Assembly (NCBI GenBank): GCA_022565595.1
Contig: JAIUML010000014.1
Location: 1-64,000, forward strand
Reading direction: 5' to 3'
DNA: 64,000 bases
From: Saccharospirillum sp.
Lineage (GTDB): Bacteria; Pseudomonadota; Gammaproteobacteria; Pseudomonadales; Natronospirillaceae
Both the position numbers and the translations under genes were made by a program. The stretch's first letter is position 1. Each line of letters opens with the position of its first letter. Positions 17,599-27,932 of this stretch are shown piece by piece. Below the pieces are notes generated by a model. The model had not been told where the DNA came from and did no database searches. It saw only the letters and a list, made by a program, of their open reading frames with translations.

Positions 17599-18429
17599 TC
17601 AAACCGTACTGATTTTTTCTCGAAGCCGTTTGTCGACAATGATGCGAGTCGAAATTTCTTCTATCGAGAGTCGCGTCGTATCGATGAAGGGAATGCCGTA
17701 CTTGCGGAACAAGGCCTCTGCCATTCGTACCTCGTCTTCGCATTTGCGCAATGAGGCATAACCGCTGTTCGCTTTTCTGCCATCTCTGATCTGATTAAGG
17801 CGTTTCGGTTCGATGGTCAGGCCGAAGAGTTTTTCGCGGTAGGGTTCAAGGGCTTTCGGCAGGACAGGGCGATCGAAATCGTCATCGGTCAATGGGTAAT
17901 TGGCTGCGTAAACGTTAGCCTGCAGCGCCAGGAAAATACTGGTCGGTGTTTTACCGCTGCGTGAAATGCCCACCAGGATGATATCCGCCTGGCCATAGTG
18001 CTCAAGGCGACGGCCGTCGTCATTTTCAAGCGCAAACTGCATGGCATCGATACGGCGTTGATAGCGGCCATGGTCGGCGGATATTTCCGGTCGGCCGATG
18101 CGAATGTTGGCCGGCCGGCCAAGAAACTCTTCCAGCGGATTGAGAAAAGTCGAAATGATGTCAACGACGTGTGCTTCACTCTGCTGAATAATGGTGCGAA
18201 CGGCAGGGTTGATGATGGTTTCTATGACAATGGGCCTCATGCCGGTTTTTTTTCCGGCCCTGGCGATCTTGTCAATGGCGTTGCTGGCCTTGGTTTCTGT
18301 ATCGATGAAAGACAGGATGGTTTCATCGAACGCCTCATCCTCAAAGTGCGATAACAGGCTGTGACCGACCGTTTCGGCAGTAATGCCGGTACTGTCCGAA
18401 ACGAAGAAAACCGGACGGGGTGTGCTCAT
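17599..18429 (-). CDS. ppsR: PEP synthase regulatory kinase/phosphorylase
   Basis: The 276-residue protein is of the DUF299/PpsR family, an ADP-dependent kinase and Pi-dependent pyrophosphorylase that switches PEP synthase off and on through a threonine near the catalytic His. It shows PVFFVSDSTGITAETVGHSL at the N-terminus and the P-loop GISRSGKT (154-161) followed by PTSIFLALQ. Length matches E. coli PpsR (277). It is divergent from ppsA across a 294-bp gap, the usual arrangement in pseudomonads. Confidence 0.96.
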   Translation of the reverse strand: MSTPRPVFFVSDSTGITAETVGHSLLSHFEDEAFDETILSFIDTETKASNAIDKIARAGKKTGMRPIVIETIINPAVRTIIQQSEAHVVDIISTFLNPLEEFLGRPANIRIGRPEISADHGRYQRRIDAMQFALENDDGRRLEHYGQADIILVGISRSGKTPTSIFLALQANVYAANYPLTDDDFDRPVLPKALEPYREKLFGLTIEPKRLNQIRDGRKANSGYASLRKCEDEVRMAEALFRKYGIPFIDTTRLSIEEISTRIIVDKRLREKISTV

Positions 18430-18723
18430 GGTTGCATTCTCCTGATTATTGATCTGTGACAGTACCGAACAAAAGATGACAGGGGATAATGTGACGCTTT
18501 ACAGGCCAAATCGCAATGGCACCAAAACAGAGCAGGCAGGATCTAGTTTTTATAAAGAAAACGACCGTCCAGGTCGCCTGAATGACCTCAAAAGGGGTCT
18601 TATTCTGTAATTTTATTTCATTAGGGCGATTGGCTGGAAATGCCGGGTAGAATCGACCTATCATCTTGGTCGAGTTGACATTGACAACCGTCAAAAATTT
18701 TTTCGCACGAAGGGGCAAGGCTG
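18430..18723. promoter_or_regulatory. ppsR-ppsA divergent intergenic region
   Basis: This 294-bp region must hold both promoters. The clearest feature is a small palindrome TTGACAACCGTCAA at 18681-18694, preceded by TTGACA at 18675-18680, about 40 bp before the ppsA start. A convincing -10 box is not visible. The ppsA ribosome-binding site is AAGGGG at 18710-18715. Nothing else was recognised. Confidence 0.4.
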
Positions 18724-21093
18724 ATGGAACTGGTAATCGACTTCAAACACTTGGGCATGAACGATGTCGGTAAGGTGGGTGGCAAGAACGCCTCCCTGGG
18801 AGAAATGATCAGTAATCTGGCACAGGCCGGAGTATCGGTTCCAGGTGGTTTTGCCACCACAGCAGACGCCTATTGGGACTTCCTGCAATACGAGGGTCTC
18901 AAGGGCCGCATTGATGAGACCCTCCGGCAGTTGGACGTTGACGATGTTGAGGCCCTGGCCAAAGCCGGCAAGATGATACGCGCCTGGGTCATGGAAGCGC
19001 CATTCCCCGACGACCTTGAGCAGGCAATACGGGTTGCCTACGCTGATATGGTCAAGGGGAACGACGCCATGTCCGTCGCTGTGCGTTCTTCAGCAACGGC
19101 AGAAGACCTGCCGGATGCCTCCTTCGCTGGCCAGCAGGAAACCTTTCTGAACATACGCGGCATCGAGTCGGTGCTGCACGCCATCAAGGAAGTCTTTGCG
19201 TCCTTGTTCAATGACCGGGCCATTGCTTATCGGGTGCACAAAGGCTTTGATCATTCTCTGGTCGCCCTGTCCGCCGGCATTCAGCGCATGGTGCGCAGTG
19301 ATATCGGCGCCGCCGGTGTCATGTTCACCATGGACACCGAGTCCGGTTTCGATCAGGTCGTTTTTATCACCTCGGCCTATGGTCTCGGTGAGACGGTCGT
19401 GCAGGGTGCCGTCAACCCGGATGAGTTCTATGTCCACAAGCCCGCCCTGGAGAAGGGCAAGCACGCTGTTTTGCGCAAGTCATTGGGCAGCAAACTGATC
19501 AAAATGGTTTACTCTGACGAATCCCACCCGGGCAAGTCTGTCAACACCATTGATGTGGACGAAGCCGAGAGAATGCGCTTCTCCATTACCGATGAAGAAG
19601 TGATGAGTCTGGCGCGCCAGGCTGTCACCATCGAGAAACATTACGGTCGTCCGATGGATATCGAGTGGGTACGTGATGGTACCGACAACCAGCTTTACAT
19701 CGTACAGGCTCGCCCCGAAACGGTTAAAAGCCAGGGTCAGGCCAATGTGATAGAGCGTTATGCGCTGAAAGAGCGGGGCAAGGTGTTGGTCGAAGGTCGC
19801 TCTATCGGTCAGAGAATTGGCCACGGGCCAGTCAAGGTGATTGATGACCTGAGCCAGATGCATCAGGTTCATGCAGGCGATGTGCTGGTTACCGACATGA
19901 CCGACCCGGACTGGGAACCGATCATGAAACGTGCTTCGGCCATTGTGACCAACCGTGGCGGTCGTACCTGTCACGCGGCCATTATCGCGCGTGAGCTGGG
20001 CATACCGGCGGTTGTTGGTTGCGGTAATGCGACGGATTTGCTGAAAAGTGGCGATGAAGTCACCGTCTCTTGCTCGGAAGGCGATACTGGCCGAGTGTAT
20101 CAGGGGTTGCTCAAATTCAATGTCGATCAGAGCGACTTGAGTACCATGCCGGATCTTCCTTTCAAGATCATGATGAACGTCGGTAATCCGGATCGGGCTT
20201 TTGATTTTCAATCTCTGCCCAATGCCGGTGTCGGGTTGGCCCGACTGGAATTCATCATCAACCGCATGATCGGTGTTCACCCCAAGGCGCTGTTGCACTA
20301 CAACGAGATCCCAGCGGATGTGCGTGAGAGCATCGATCACCGCATGGCTGGCTATAACAGCCCGGTCGATTTTTACATCGATAAAATCGCCGAAGGTGTC
20401 TCGTCCATCGCTGCTGCCTTTTACCCCAAGCCGGTCATCGTACGCTTGTCTGACTTCAAGTCGAATGAATACGCTCACCTTGTCGGTGGTAGCCTGTACG
20501 AGCCCCAGGAAGAGAACCCGATGATTGGCTTCCGTGGCGCGTCACGCTACGTCTCCAGTTCCTTCCGTGATTGCTTCGATCTCGAATGCCGAGCCATGCT
20601 GAAAGTGCGCAACGATATGGGCCTGACCAACGTCCAGTTGATGGTGCCCTTTGTGCGTACTTTGACAGAGGCCAAAGAAGTCATCGAGGTGCTGGCGGCC
20701 AACGGTCTGGAATCCGGCAAGGACGATCTCAAATTGATCATGATGTGCGAGTTGCCCACCAACGCATTGATGGCGGATGAATACCTGGAGTACTTTGACG
20801 GTTTCTCCATCGGTTCGAACGACATGACCCAGTTGACTCTCGGGCTGGATCGGGATTCTGGCTTGATCGCCCATCGCTTCGATGAACGTGATCCGGCCGT
20901 GAAAAAGCTGTTGAGTATGGCAATTCAGGCCTGTCGCAGGCAGGGCAAGTACATCGGTATTTGCGGGCAGGGTCCATCGGACTATCCGGATTTTGCCGAG
21001 TGGCTGATGGATGAAGGCATTGATTCGGTGTCACTGAACCCGGACTCGGTGCTGGATACCTGGTTGTATTTGGCGAAGCATGCCAAGAAGTGA
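18724..21093 (+). CDS. ppsA: phosphoenolpyruvate synthase
   Basis: The 789-residue PEP synthase (pyruvate, water dikinase) makes PEP from pyruvate and ATP for gluconeogenesis. Domains in order are the N-terminal ATP-grasp domain ([30 protein letters not shown]), the phosphohistidine domain with [14 protein letters not shown], and the C-terminal PEP/pyruvate barrel. The catalytic His is at 417, and Thr415 is the residue position modified by PpsR in homologues. The C-terminal barrel ends with [17 protein letters not shown] and [12 protein letters not shown], whose Cys is the acid/base residue. Length matches E. coli PpsA (792). A strong terminator follows. Confidence 0.98.
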   Translation: MELVIDFKHLGMNDVGKVGGKNASLGEMISNLAQAGVSVPGGFATTADAYWDFLQYEGLKGRIDETLRQLDVDDVEALAKAGKMIRAWVMEAPFPDDLEQAIRVAYADMVKGNDAMSVAVRSSATAEDLPDASFAGQQETFLNIRGIESVLHAIKEVFASLFNDRAIAYRVHKGFDHSLVALSAGIQRMVRSDIGAAGVMFTMDTESGFDQVVFITSAYGLGETVVQGAVNPDEFYVHKPALEKGKHAVLRKSLGSKLIKMVYSDESHPGKSVNTIDVDEAERMRFSITDEEVMSLARQAVTIEKHYGRPMDIEWVRDGTDNQLYIVQARPETVKSQGQANVIERYALKERGKVLVEGRSIGQRIGHGPVKVIDDLSQMHQVHAGDVLVTDMTDPDWEPIMKRASAIVTNRGGRTCHAAIIARELGIPAVVGCGNATDLLKSGDEVTVSCSEGDTGRVYQGLLKFNVDQSDLSTMPDLPFKIMMNVGNPDRAFDFQSLPNAGVGLARLEFIINRMIGVHPKALLHYNEIPADVRESIDHRMAGYNSPVDFYIDKIAEGVSSIAAAFYPKPVIVRLSDFKSNEYAHLVGGSLYEPQEENPMIGFRGASRYVSSSFRDCFDLECRAMLKVRNDMGLTNVQLMVPFVRTLTEAKEVIEVLAANGLESGKDDLKLIMMCELPTNALMADEYLEYFDGFSIGSNDMTQLTLGLDRDSGLIAHRFDERDPAVKKLLSMAIQACRRQGKYIGICGQGPSDYPDFAEWLMDEGIDSVSLNPDSVLDTWLYLAKHAKK

Positions 21094-21510
<417 letters not shown>

Positions 21511-21559
21511 GTCGCCAGTGCTTTATTCTCCCAGCGTTCAAATTCCATAGAGAGACAGT

Positions 21560-23347
21560 ATGGCCACCTCAGAAGCGGTCTCGAGTTTTCAGTCGTTGCT
21601 ACGTCTGTTGCGTTATGCCAAGGGTTACCGGCGGCGCATACTGGCGGCAACCAGCTGCTCCATCATCAACAAATTATTCGACATAGCGCCGGAAATACTG
21701 ATCGGTATTGCAATTGATGTCGTTGTGAACCAGGAGCGCAGTTTCGTGGCACGCCTCGGCCTGGTGACGCCGGAGCAACAGATTTTTGTACTGGCCATTC
21801 TGACCTTCGTCATCTGGGCGGGTGAATCCGTATTTGAATATCTGTACATGGTGTTGTGGCGGAATCTGGCGCAGCGGTTGCAATCGGATTTTCGTCAGGA
21901 TGCTTATCAGCATCTGCAGCGCCAGGATATGGGCTATTTTGAAGCCAATAGCAGCGGCCAACTGACATCGGTGCTGAACGATGATGTCAACCAGTTGGAG
22001 CGCTTCCTGGATGGTGGGGCTAACGACCTGATTCAGGTGTTTGTGACCGTAATTGCCGTCGGGGCTGTCTTCTTTGTGCTCTCGCCGTTGATCGCTTTGC
22101 TGGCGTTCACGCCCATTCCAATCATTATTTGGGGTGCCTTCTTCTTTCAACGGCGCGCGACTCCCTTGTACGCGGATGTGCGGTATAGAGTTGGCGTTCT
22201 GGCTTCTCGTCTTGCCAACAACATCGGTGGCATGGCGACCATCAAATCCTTTACCGCTGAGGCCCGTGAGGCTGAACGAGTGCGCCAGGACAGCGAAGCC
22301 TATGCCGATGCCAACCGCAAGGCCATAGCGGTCAGTTCCGCCTTCATTCCGGTGATTCGCATGGCCATTTTGACGGGTTTTCTGTTTACCTTTGTCATAG
22401 GTGGCATGCAGGCCCTGAGCGGCGCGCTCAGTATTGGCGCCTATGGCGTCCTGGTGTTCCTGACACAGAGGCTGCTCTGGCCGTTGACCGGTCTTGCTCA
22501 GACCATCGACCTCTATGAGCGTGCCATGGCCAGTGTGCGTCGAATTCTGGGTTTGATCGAGACACCCATCGAAGTGGCGGACAGCGGCAATCAGTCTCTG
22601 CCACAGCCGCTGCAAGGGAAACTGCTGTTCGACAAGGTCGAATTCGAGTATGGCAATAGTGGTGCCGGTGTTCATGGCGTCAGCATCGAAGTCCCGGCGG
22701 GTACGACACTGGCACTGGTCGGTGCTACCGGTTCCGGTAAATCAACCTTGATGAAGTTGTTGCTGCGTTTTTATCAGCCCCTGTCCGGTGAGATTCAACT
22801 CGACGGTATCGCAATTGATCAACTGCCGTTAAAGACCTTGAGAGAGGCGATCGGGTTGGTCAGCCAGGATGTCTTCCTGTTCGAAGGGAGCATTGCAGAC
22901 AACATTGCCTACGGCAAACCCGACGCCAGCGAAACCGAAATCATCCATGCCGCCAGAACGGCTGAAGCCTGGGAATTCATTGAGCGACTGCCTCAGGGTC
23001 TGGAGACACCGGTTGGTGAGCGCGGTGTGCGGCTGTCCGGCGGACAGCGACAACGTTTGTCGCTTGCACGAGCGCTGCTGAAGGATCCAGCCATCCTGGT
23101 ACTCGACGAAGCCACCAGCGCAGTCGACAACGAAACCGAAGCCGCGATACAGCGCTCCATTGCGCACATTGCTCACAACCGAACCATCGTCATGATCGCG
23201 CATCGTCTCTCTACGATCGTTCATGCTGACCAGATTGTGGTGTTGCAGCATGGACGAATAGCAGAGCAGGGGACCCATCAATCTCTGCTGGCGCAGAAGG
23301 GGCTGTATTGGTCGCAGTGGCAGGTGCAGACGGGTGGGGAGGGGTGA
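21560..23347 (+). CDS. ABC exporter, fused permease and ATPase
   Basis: This 595-residue half-transporter has an N-terminal membrane domain of six helices (about 25-320) and a C-terminal nucleotide-binding domain. Walker A GATGSGKST is near 390, the signature LSGGQRQR and Walker B ILVLDEATSAVD follow, and the H-loop is in MIAHRLSTI. The architecture is that of MsbA- or lipid/peptide-type exporters working as homodimers. The substrate cannot be read. It has its own ribosome-binding site (AGAGACAG before 21560). It converges with the RND permease, leaving only 8 bp between the stops. Confidence 0.9.
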   Translation: MATSEAVSSFQSLLRLLRYAKGYRRRILAATSCSIINKLFDIAPEILIGIAIDVVVNQERSFVARLGLVTPEQQIFVLAILTFVIWAGESVFEYLYMVLWRNLAQRLQSDFRQDAYQHLQRQDMGYFEANSSGQLTSVLNDDVNQLERFLDGGANDLIQVFVTVIAVGAVFFVLSPLIALLAFTPIPIIIWGAFFFQRRATPLYADVRYRVGVLASRLANNIGGMATIKSFTAEAREAERVRQDSEAYADANRKAIAVSSAFIPVIRMAILTGFLFTFVIGGMQALSGALSIGAYGVLVFLTQRLLWPLTGLAQTIDLYERAMASVRRILGLIETPIEVADSGNQSLPQPLQGKLLFDKVEFEYGNSGAGVHGVSIEVPAGTTLALVGATGSGKSTLMKLLLRFYQPLSGEIQLDGIAIDQLPLKTLREAIGLVSQDVFLFEGSIADNIAYGKPDASETEIIHAARTAEAWEFIERLPQGLETPVGERGVRLSGGQRQRLSLARALLKDPAILVLDEATSAVDNETEAAIQRSIAHIAHNRTIVMIAHRLSTIVHADQIVVLQHGRIAEQGTHQSLLAQKGLYWSQWQVQTGGEG

Positions 23348-23355
23348 AAACCCCC

Positions 23356-26300
23356 TCAAACATCCACCATCTCCGGGTCCCGAATAGACCCATCCCGCTT
23401 TTGCGCAAACCATGCCTTCATCCGGCCGATGTTGTACAACAATATCGGCACCATCAACAGAATCAGCAAAGTACCAAAGCCCAGGCCGAACACCATACCG
23501 ACGGCGATGGGCTTCAGCAGAATGGCGTCCAGGCTTGTCTCGAACAACAGGAAAGACAAGCCGGCCATTGTCGTCACAGAGGTCAATATCACCGGCCTCA
23601 GGCGCGACAGGGTGGCTTCGATGGTGGCGTCCTTCAGGGTTAAGCCTTCTCTGTGCAATCGTCGGAAAACGGTAACGAGGATAATGGAGTCGTTGATCAC
23701 GATGCCGGATAAACCGATCAAGCCAAAGATCGATATGGTCGATAACGGCAGATCCATGATCCAGTGTCCTAGCACGGCACCGGTCAACCCGAAGGGAACC
23801 GTTATGAGCACCGCAAACGGCCACAGCCAGGATTCAAATACCCAGGCGAGAATAAAGTAAATCAGCAATATGGAGATGCTGATGGCGAGGAAGGTGTCAC
23901 TGAAGAAAGCCTCCAGCTCTTCGGCCTGGCCTTCAAGCACGGCATTGACGGGATATCTCGCTTCGATGTTGGGCAGCGTTTCGGCTTGCAATTGCTCGTA
24001 GAGGTCGGTGAGTTGGTCTCCGCTGTAATTGGCCGTCACAGAGACTGACAGAACCCCGTCGCGCGCTGTGATGCGGTCCAGCCCGCGTTCATAGCGGAAC
24101 TCTACCAGGCTGCCCAGAGGCTGGTTGCTGCCGTCACTCAGCCGTATCGGCAAAGTCTGCAACCAGATTTCACTGGCTCTTTGGCGTTCATCCAGACGCA
24201 ATTGCACGGGTATCTGCTCGTAGCCGGTTTCAACGGTGGCCAACAACAGCCCGGATAGTTGAGCGGCCACCTGGCGCGCAATCAGATCGAGATCAATGCC
24301 CTGGGCTTGCGCGGCTTGGGTGCGCACCAGTCGGTACTGTTGTGCATCCAGTGGCAAATCGTCGGTAATGTCCGTTAACCAGCTGTTGGTTTGCAATTGA
24401 GATTGCAGAGCAAGAGATGCGGTTTTCAACTGCTGGATGTCGTTGCCCTCGAGTCGAACGGACAACTCTCCGCCACCACCTGGCCCCCGAAAAGAACGCC
24501 CGGTGGCAAAGCTGCGCACGAAAGCGGGCAGGGTATAACCTTCTTCAATGCGTTGCAGAATTTGGGCGTTACTCAGCGGTCGGTCGGTGTCACTGGTCAG
24601 CGTCATGCGCAATGTAGCCCGGCCGGGTTCATGCAACCGGTTGAACTCCTGAAATGTGGTGTGTATCAAACCACCGCCGAACTCGGCATCGATGTCCCAG
24701 ACCAGGTCTTCCAGTTGATCGAGTGCGCTCTCGGCCTGTCGCATGCTGGTGCCATTGAGCATATCCAGTGAAACGCTCATGGTTGGCTGATCCAGAGCCG
24801 GTGCTGGCTCAAAAGCGATTCGTCCGGTCGTTACCGCCGTTAATGTCAGCAGGCTGACCACTGCTATGGCCAACACATAAACTGAGCCATTGCCAAGCGC
24901 ATTTCGCACCAGTTTCTGGAAGGGGCCGTCACGAAAGACATTGAAAGCGCGCTCGAAAAGCTGTCGTGGCTTGCCTGGTGGCGTTCGTTTGCCAGAGTGA
25001 GCAAGGTGCCCGGGCAGAATGATGAAACATTCAATCAACGAAGCAATGATGGCCGCCGTGACCACCGTCGGTATGTCGACCAGCAGGCTGCCAAAAGTGC
25101 CACCAATCAACAGTAGCGGTAAAAATGCCGCTATGGTGGTCAGGCTCGAAGCCACTACTGCTGGCATCATGCGTCGGGCAGCGGTCTGTGCCGCCTGGGT
25201 GGAACTCATGCCTTTGTCTTCTAAAGAGGCGGTGTCCTCGGCGACAACGATGGCATCGTCCACAATGATGCCCATGGCTATAATAAAACCAAAGAGGCTG
25301 ATGGTGTTGATGGTGGTATCGGTGTAGCCCATGAATGCCAGGGTACCCATAAAGGCAATGGGAATACCGGCAGCAACCCAGATGGCCAGGCGAGTGCGCA
25401 GAAAGATGAACAGCACCAGAATCACCAGAATCATGCCGCCGATGCCGTTGGACAAGACCAGGTTCAGTTGCGCTTCGACGACCTGCCAGATTTCATTGTA
25501 CTTGTGAAAGTGGACACCGTATGGCAATTCATTGGCGAAGTCCTGCATCCACAGATCCAGGCGATCATTGTTCTCAAGGGTGTCTTCACCGGCGACTCGA
25601 CTGATGGCCAACTGCACCGCTGGCACGCCGTTGAACCGCAGAACTCGGCTGTTATCGACTACTTCGCTGATGCGTGCGACATCACCCAGTCGAATGCTGC
25701 TGCCGTCATCCTGACCGACGACCACGTCGCGAAGCGCATTGACGGTCCATTGAGGGGCATCTGTAATCAGGGTTGTCGTGTTCGCACCGACGCGAACGGA
25801 GCCCGCCGGACTGGTGGTGAACTGAGCCCTTAAACGAGTCGCCAATCCATCCAGCGTCAGCCCCAATGAGTTCAGAGTGGCCAGATCAATCTCGACAATG
25901 CGTTCTCGGCCTGGCACACCGATCAGGCTGACATCCGCCATGCCAGTACTGAGCAGGGACTGACGCGCTTGTTGACCTATGCTGGCGATCTCGTTGCGTT
26001 GAACGTCACCATAGATTAGAACATTGGCAACGGGCTCGGTCAGCTCAATGTGGTCAAGCCTCGACAGCGTTGCAGCTTCCGGTAAAGGGGTTTCGGCGAT
26101 CAGCCGCTCGATGATTTCTACACCTTCGCGCGCTGTTGTCCCCTGTTTGACGCGAGCGAACATGCTGTAGTTGCCTTCGCGGCTGGTCGAGCGCACAAAA
26201 TCAAAAGCGCGACTGTCGATCAGGGCTCGATCCATGGGTTCCGCTATACCGGTGCGAACCGCTTCTACATCGGCGTTGGGCCAGTCAAAGGCGAGGCGAA

Positions 26301-26436
26301 CAACGGGCAGCTCTGTATCCGGGAAGAGTTGTGAGCGCACCTGCTGCAACCCCCAGATGCCAGCACCAATAACGATCATCATCAACAGGTTGGCGGCGAG
26401 GCGGTGCTCCAGTACTTTTTGATAGAGCCCGCTCAT
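23356..26436 (-). CDS. RND efflux transporter, inner-membrane permease
   Basis: The 1026-residue permease has the two-fold AcrB-like layout: a hydrophobic helix at the N-terminus, a large periplasmic loop, a helix bundle, then the same again. Proton-relay acids are visible in TM4 (MGIIVDDAIVVAEDTASLED). The first helices read ILVLFIFLRTRLAIWVAAGI. Proton-driven export of drugs, detergents or metabolites across both membranes is expected; the substrate is unknown. It follows its adaptor with a 4-bp ATGA overlap. No outer-membrane channel gene is adjacent, so a TolC-like protein from elsewhere would complete the pump. Confidence 0.95.
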   Translation of the reverse strand: MSGLYQKVLEHRLAANLLMMIVIGAGIWGLQQVRSQLFPDTELPVVRLAFDWPNADVEAVRTGIAEPMDRALIDSRAFDFVRSTSREGNYSMFARVKQGTTAREGVEIIERLIAETPLPEAATLSRLDHIELTEPVANVLIYGDVQRNEIASIGQQARQSLLSTGMADVSLIGVPGRERIVEIDLATLNSLGLTLDGLATRLRAQFTTSPAGSVRVGANTTTLITDAPQWTVNALRDVVVGQDDGSSIRLGDVARISEVVDNSRVLRFNGVPAVQLAISRVAGEDTLENNDRLDLWMQDFANELPYGVHFHKYNEIWQVVEAQLNLVLSNGIGGMILVILVLFIFLRTRLAIWVAAGIPIAFMGTLAFMGYTDTTINTISLFGFIIAMGIIVDDAIVVAEDTASLEDKGMSSTQAAQTAARRMMPAVVASSLTTIAAFLPLLLIGGTFGSLLVDIPTVVTAAIIASLIECFIILPGHLAHSGKRTPPGKPRQLFERAFNVFRDGPFQKLVRNALGNGSVYVLAIAVVSLLTLTAVTTGRIAFEPAPALDQPTMSVSLDMLNGTSMRQAESALDQLEDLVWDIDAEFGGGLIHTTFQEFNRLHEPGRATLRMTLTSDTDRPLSNAQILQRIEEGYTLPAFVRSFATGRSFRGPGGGGELSVRLEGNDIQQLKTASLALQSQLQTNSWLTDITDDLPLDAQQYRLVRTQAAQAQGIDLDLIARQVAAQLSGLLLATVETGYEQIPVQLRLDERQRASEIWLQTLPIRLSDGSNQPLGSLVEFRYERGLDRITARDGVLSVSVTANYSGDQLTDLYEQLQAETLPNIEARYPVNAVLEGQAEELEAFFSDTFLAISISILLIYFILAWVFESWLWPFAVLITVPFGLTGAVLGHWIMDLPLSTISIFGLIGLSGIVINDSIILVTVFRRLHREGLTLKDATIEATLSRLRPVILTSVTTMAGLSFLLFETSLDAILLKPIAVGMVFGLGFGTLLILLMVPILLYNIGRMKAWFAQKRDGSIRDPEMVDV

Positions 26437-27707
26437 TGATCGACCTGCCCCATTTGCACTTCCGTTGCTTCGCCATTTGGGTCGACAATGGCGACAGGGG
26501 TGCCGTTGGTTGGTTGTGATAACCGCGTCGTTAAAACGTTAATCTCACCATTCAATTCTGCGCCAGCGACCAGAGCCCACTGTTGGTTGTCGCGCTCCTG
26601 GTAGCCCAATATGGATATGGTATTGGCCAGCAGGCGTCCTTCCTCAATGGTGTAGAGCTGATCACCGTAGTAAATGGCATCCTGCGGCACGGCATAGGCT
26701 TCCACCTGAGGCAGGGCCAGAGACAGCTCGATCGTCTCATTGATCAAAACCGGCATTTCGGCCGGCAGGGCCAGTTCCAACGCAACAGAACCGGCCTGAG
26801 TCGTGGCCGCCAGATTGAGCAGCGACAACGACCAGCGCTGGCCCGCCACTTGAGCGTAAGCCAGGATCTCACTGTCGCGCAGTTGCCGGTAAGCTGCGAT
26901 GGGGATTTGAGTGGAGGCGTACAGGGACCCTGGATCAACCAGTTCCACCAGCGCCTGGTTCGCGGTTACCTGCACGGAGGGGGCGATACTGACATTAACG
27001 ACATTGGCATCAAAAGGCGCTCTTGGGGTCAAGTCATCCAGTTGCGCCTGAGCTTGTTCGAGTTGGATGCGAGCCTGTTCCAGTTGGGAGGCTCTGGCCA
27101 GAGATTCATCCTCATAGATGCTCACCCTCAACTCAGCATTTCGCAGTGCATCGGCAACGGCCTGAACGGCAGCGTCATTGCCAAAACCCTGTTGGCGTAA
27201 GTTCCGTTCGCGTTGGTAGTTTGCTCTGGATTGTTCCAGCTCTTGCTGATGTGCCTCATGTTGCCGTGCGGCAATTCGTATTGCCGCTTCCTGTGCCTCA
27301 ATGCTGGCGCCTTGTTGACGCAGAGACCAGCGCAGGCTGTCTGCTTGCAGTTGCAGCAACTCTGTGCCGGCAGTAACGGCCTGGCCGGGGCGAACATGAA
27401 TGTGTTCGACTCGAGCATTGAGCGGAGCCATGACGGTTTCTCGGCGCTTGGCGTCCACCCGTGCCAACAGCGACATGGTGGGGTGATGCCAGTCTGTCGT
27501 CGCCGTCATGGCTTCAACCTGGAGTGCGGAAACGGGCGCTGCGCCTCGCCCCCAGCGAGAGCCGGTCATGCCCGAACGCAACTGCATCGCCGCGTTACCC
27601 CTCCGCTGTTCAGCGGTCGCCTGGTTGTCCTGGGGTTGCGTCATCCAATAATAGCCACCCCCGCCAGCGGCCAGAAGAGCAGAGATAAGTATCGCTTTCT
27701 TGATCAT
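26433..27707 (-). CDS. RND efflux periplasmic adaptor (HlyD/MFP family)
   Basis: The adaptor has about 424 residues. An N-terminal signal or anchor helix (MIKKAILISALLAAGGGGYY) is followed by the lipoyl-like half-motif (VEHIHVRPGQAVTAGTELLQ), a long coiled-coil hairpin of Gln/Ala/Glu-rich helices (about 135-235), the second half-motif (RAPFDANVVNVSI), and beta-barrel and membrane-proximal domains. It links the inner-membrane permease to an outer-membrane channel. The ATG at 27707 is preferred because GAGGTGGG lies about 10 bp upstream. In-frame ATGs at 27749 and 27758 would add up to 17 residues before the signal helix. It is divergent from thrS. Confidence 0.92.
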   Translation of the reverse strand: MIKKAILISALLAAGGGGYYWMTQPQDNQATAEQRRGNAAMQLRSGMTGSRWGRGAAPVSALQVEAMTATTDWHHPTMSLLARVDAKRRETVMAPLNARVEHIHVRPGQAVTAGTELLQLQADSLRWSLRQQGASIEAQEAAIRIAARQHEAHQQELEQSRANYQRERNLRQQGFGNDAAVQAVADALRNAELRVSIYEDESLARASQLEQARIQLEQAQAQLDDLTPRAPFDANVVNVSIAPSVQVTANQALVELVDPGSLYASTQIPIAAYRQLRDSEILAYAQVAGQRWSLSLLNLAATTQAGSVALELALPAEMPVLINETIELSLALPQVEAYAVPQDAIYYGDQLYTIEEGRLLANTISILGYQERDNQQWALVAGAELNGEINVLTTRLSQPTNGTPVAIVDPNGEATEVQMGQVDQ

Positions 27708-27823
27708 CAAAGAGTTTCCCACCTCAAAACTGGGCACAAAGGGCTCCATTTTGAGCATCTTAGCGCTTAATTACGCAGAAAAAGTGCAAACGGCTGTATC
27801 CCCAGTGTAAACTCTCGGGTCTT

Positions 27824-27912
27824 GTTTGCCGGGTACGGTCCCGTGGTAGGGGTAGGCTCGGCAAACACTCTACCGCTATACATTCCAACACGTGGCCCTT
27901 GGTAGGGGTCAC
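27824..27912 (+). promoter_or_regulatory. thrS leader: putative ThrRS translational operator with two tRNA-Thr anticodon-arm mimics
   Basis: Just upstream of the thrS ribosome-binding site (AAGGAG, 27918-27923), GTGGCCC at 27892-27898 pairs with GGGTCAC at 27906-27912. This encloses a 7-nt loop TTGGTAG: U at position 2 as in tRNA position 33, then GGU, a threonine anticodon. A second copy of the loop (GTGGTAG, 27843-27849, between CCC and GGG) sits at the tip of a longer hairpin closed by GTTTGCCG (27824-27831) and CGGCAAAC (27859-27866). The E. coli thrS operator likewise has two anticodon-like arms bound by the ThrRS dimer, which blocks ribosome binding. A possible -10 (TAAACT, 27808-27813) would start transcription near the first hairpin. 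Autoregulation is inferred. Confidence 0.65.
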
Positions 27913-27932
27913 CACTGAAGGAGCATTCTGAA

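Noticed and set aside
27892-27912. tRNA-Thr gene fragment before thrS
   Set aside because: Only an anticodon arm is present; no acceptor, D or T arms surround it, so a mimic in the leader explains it better.
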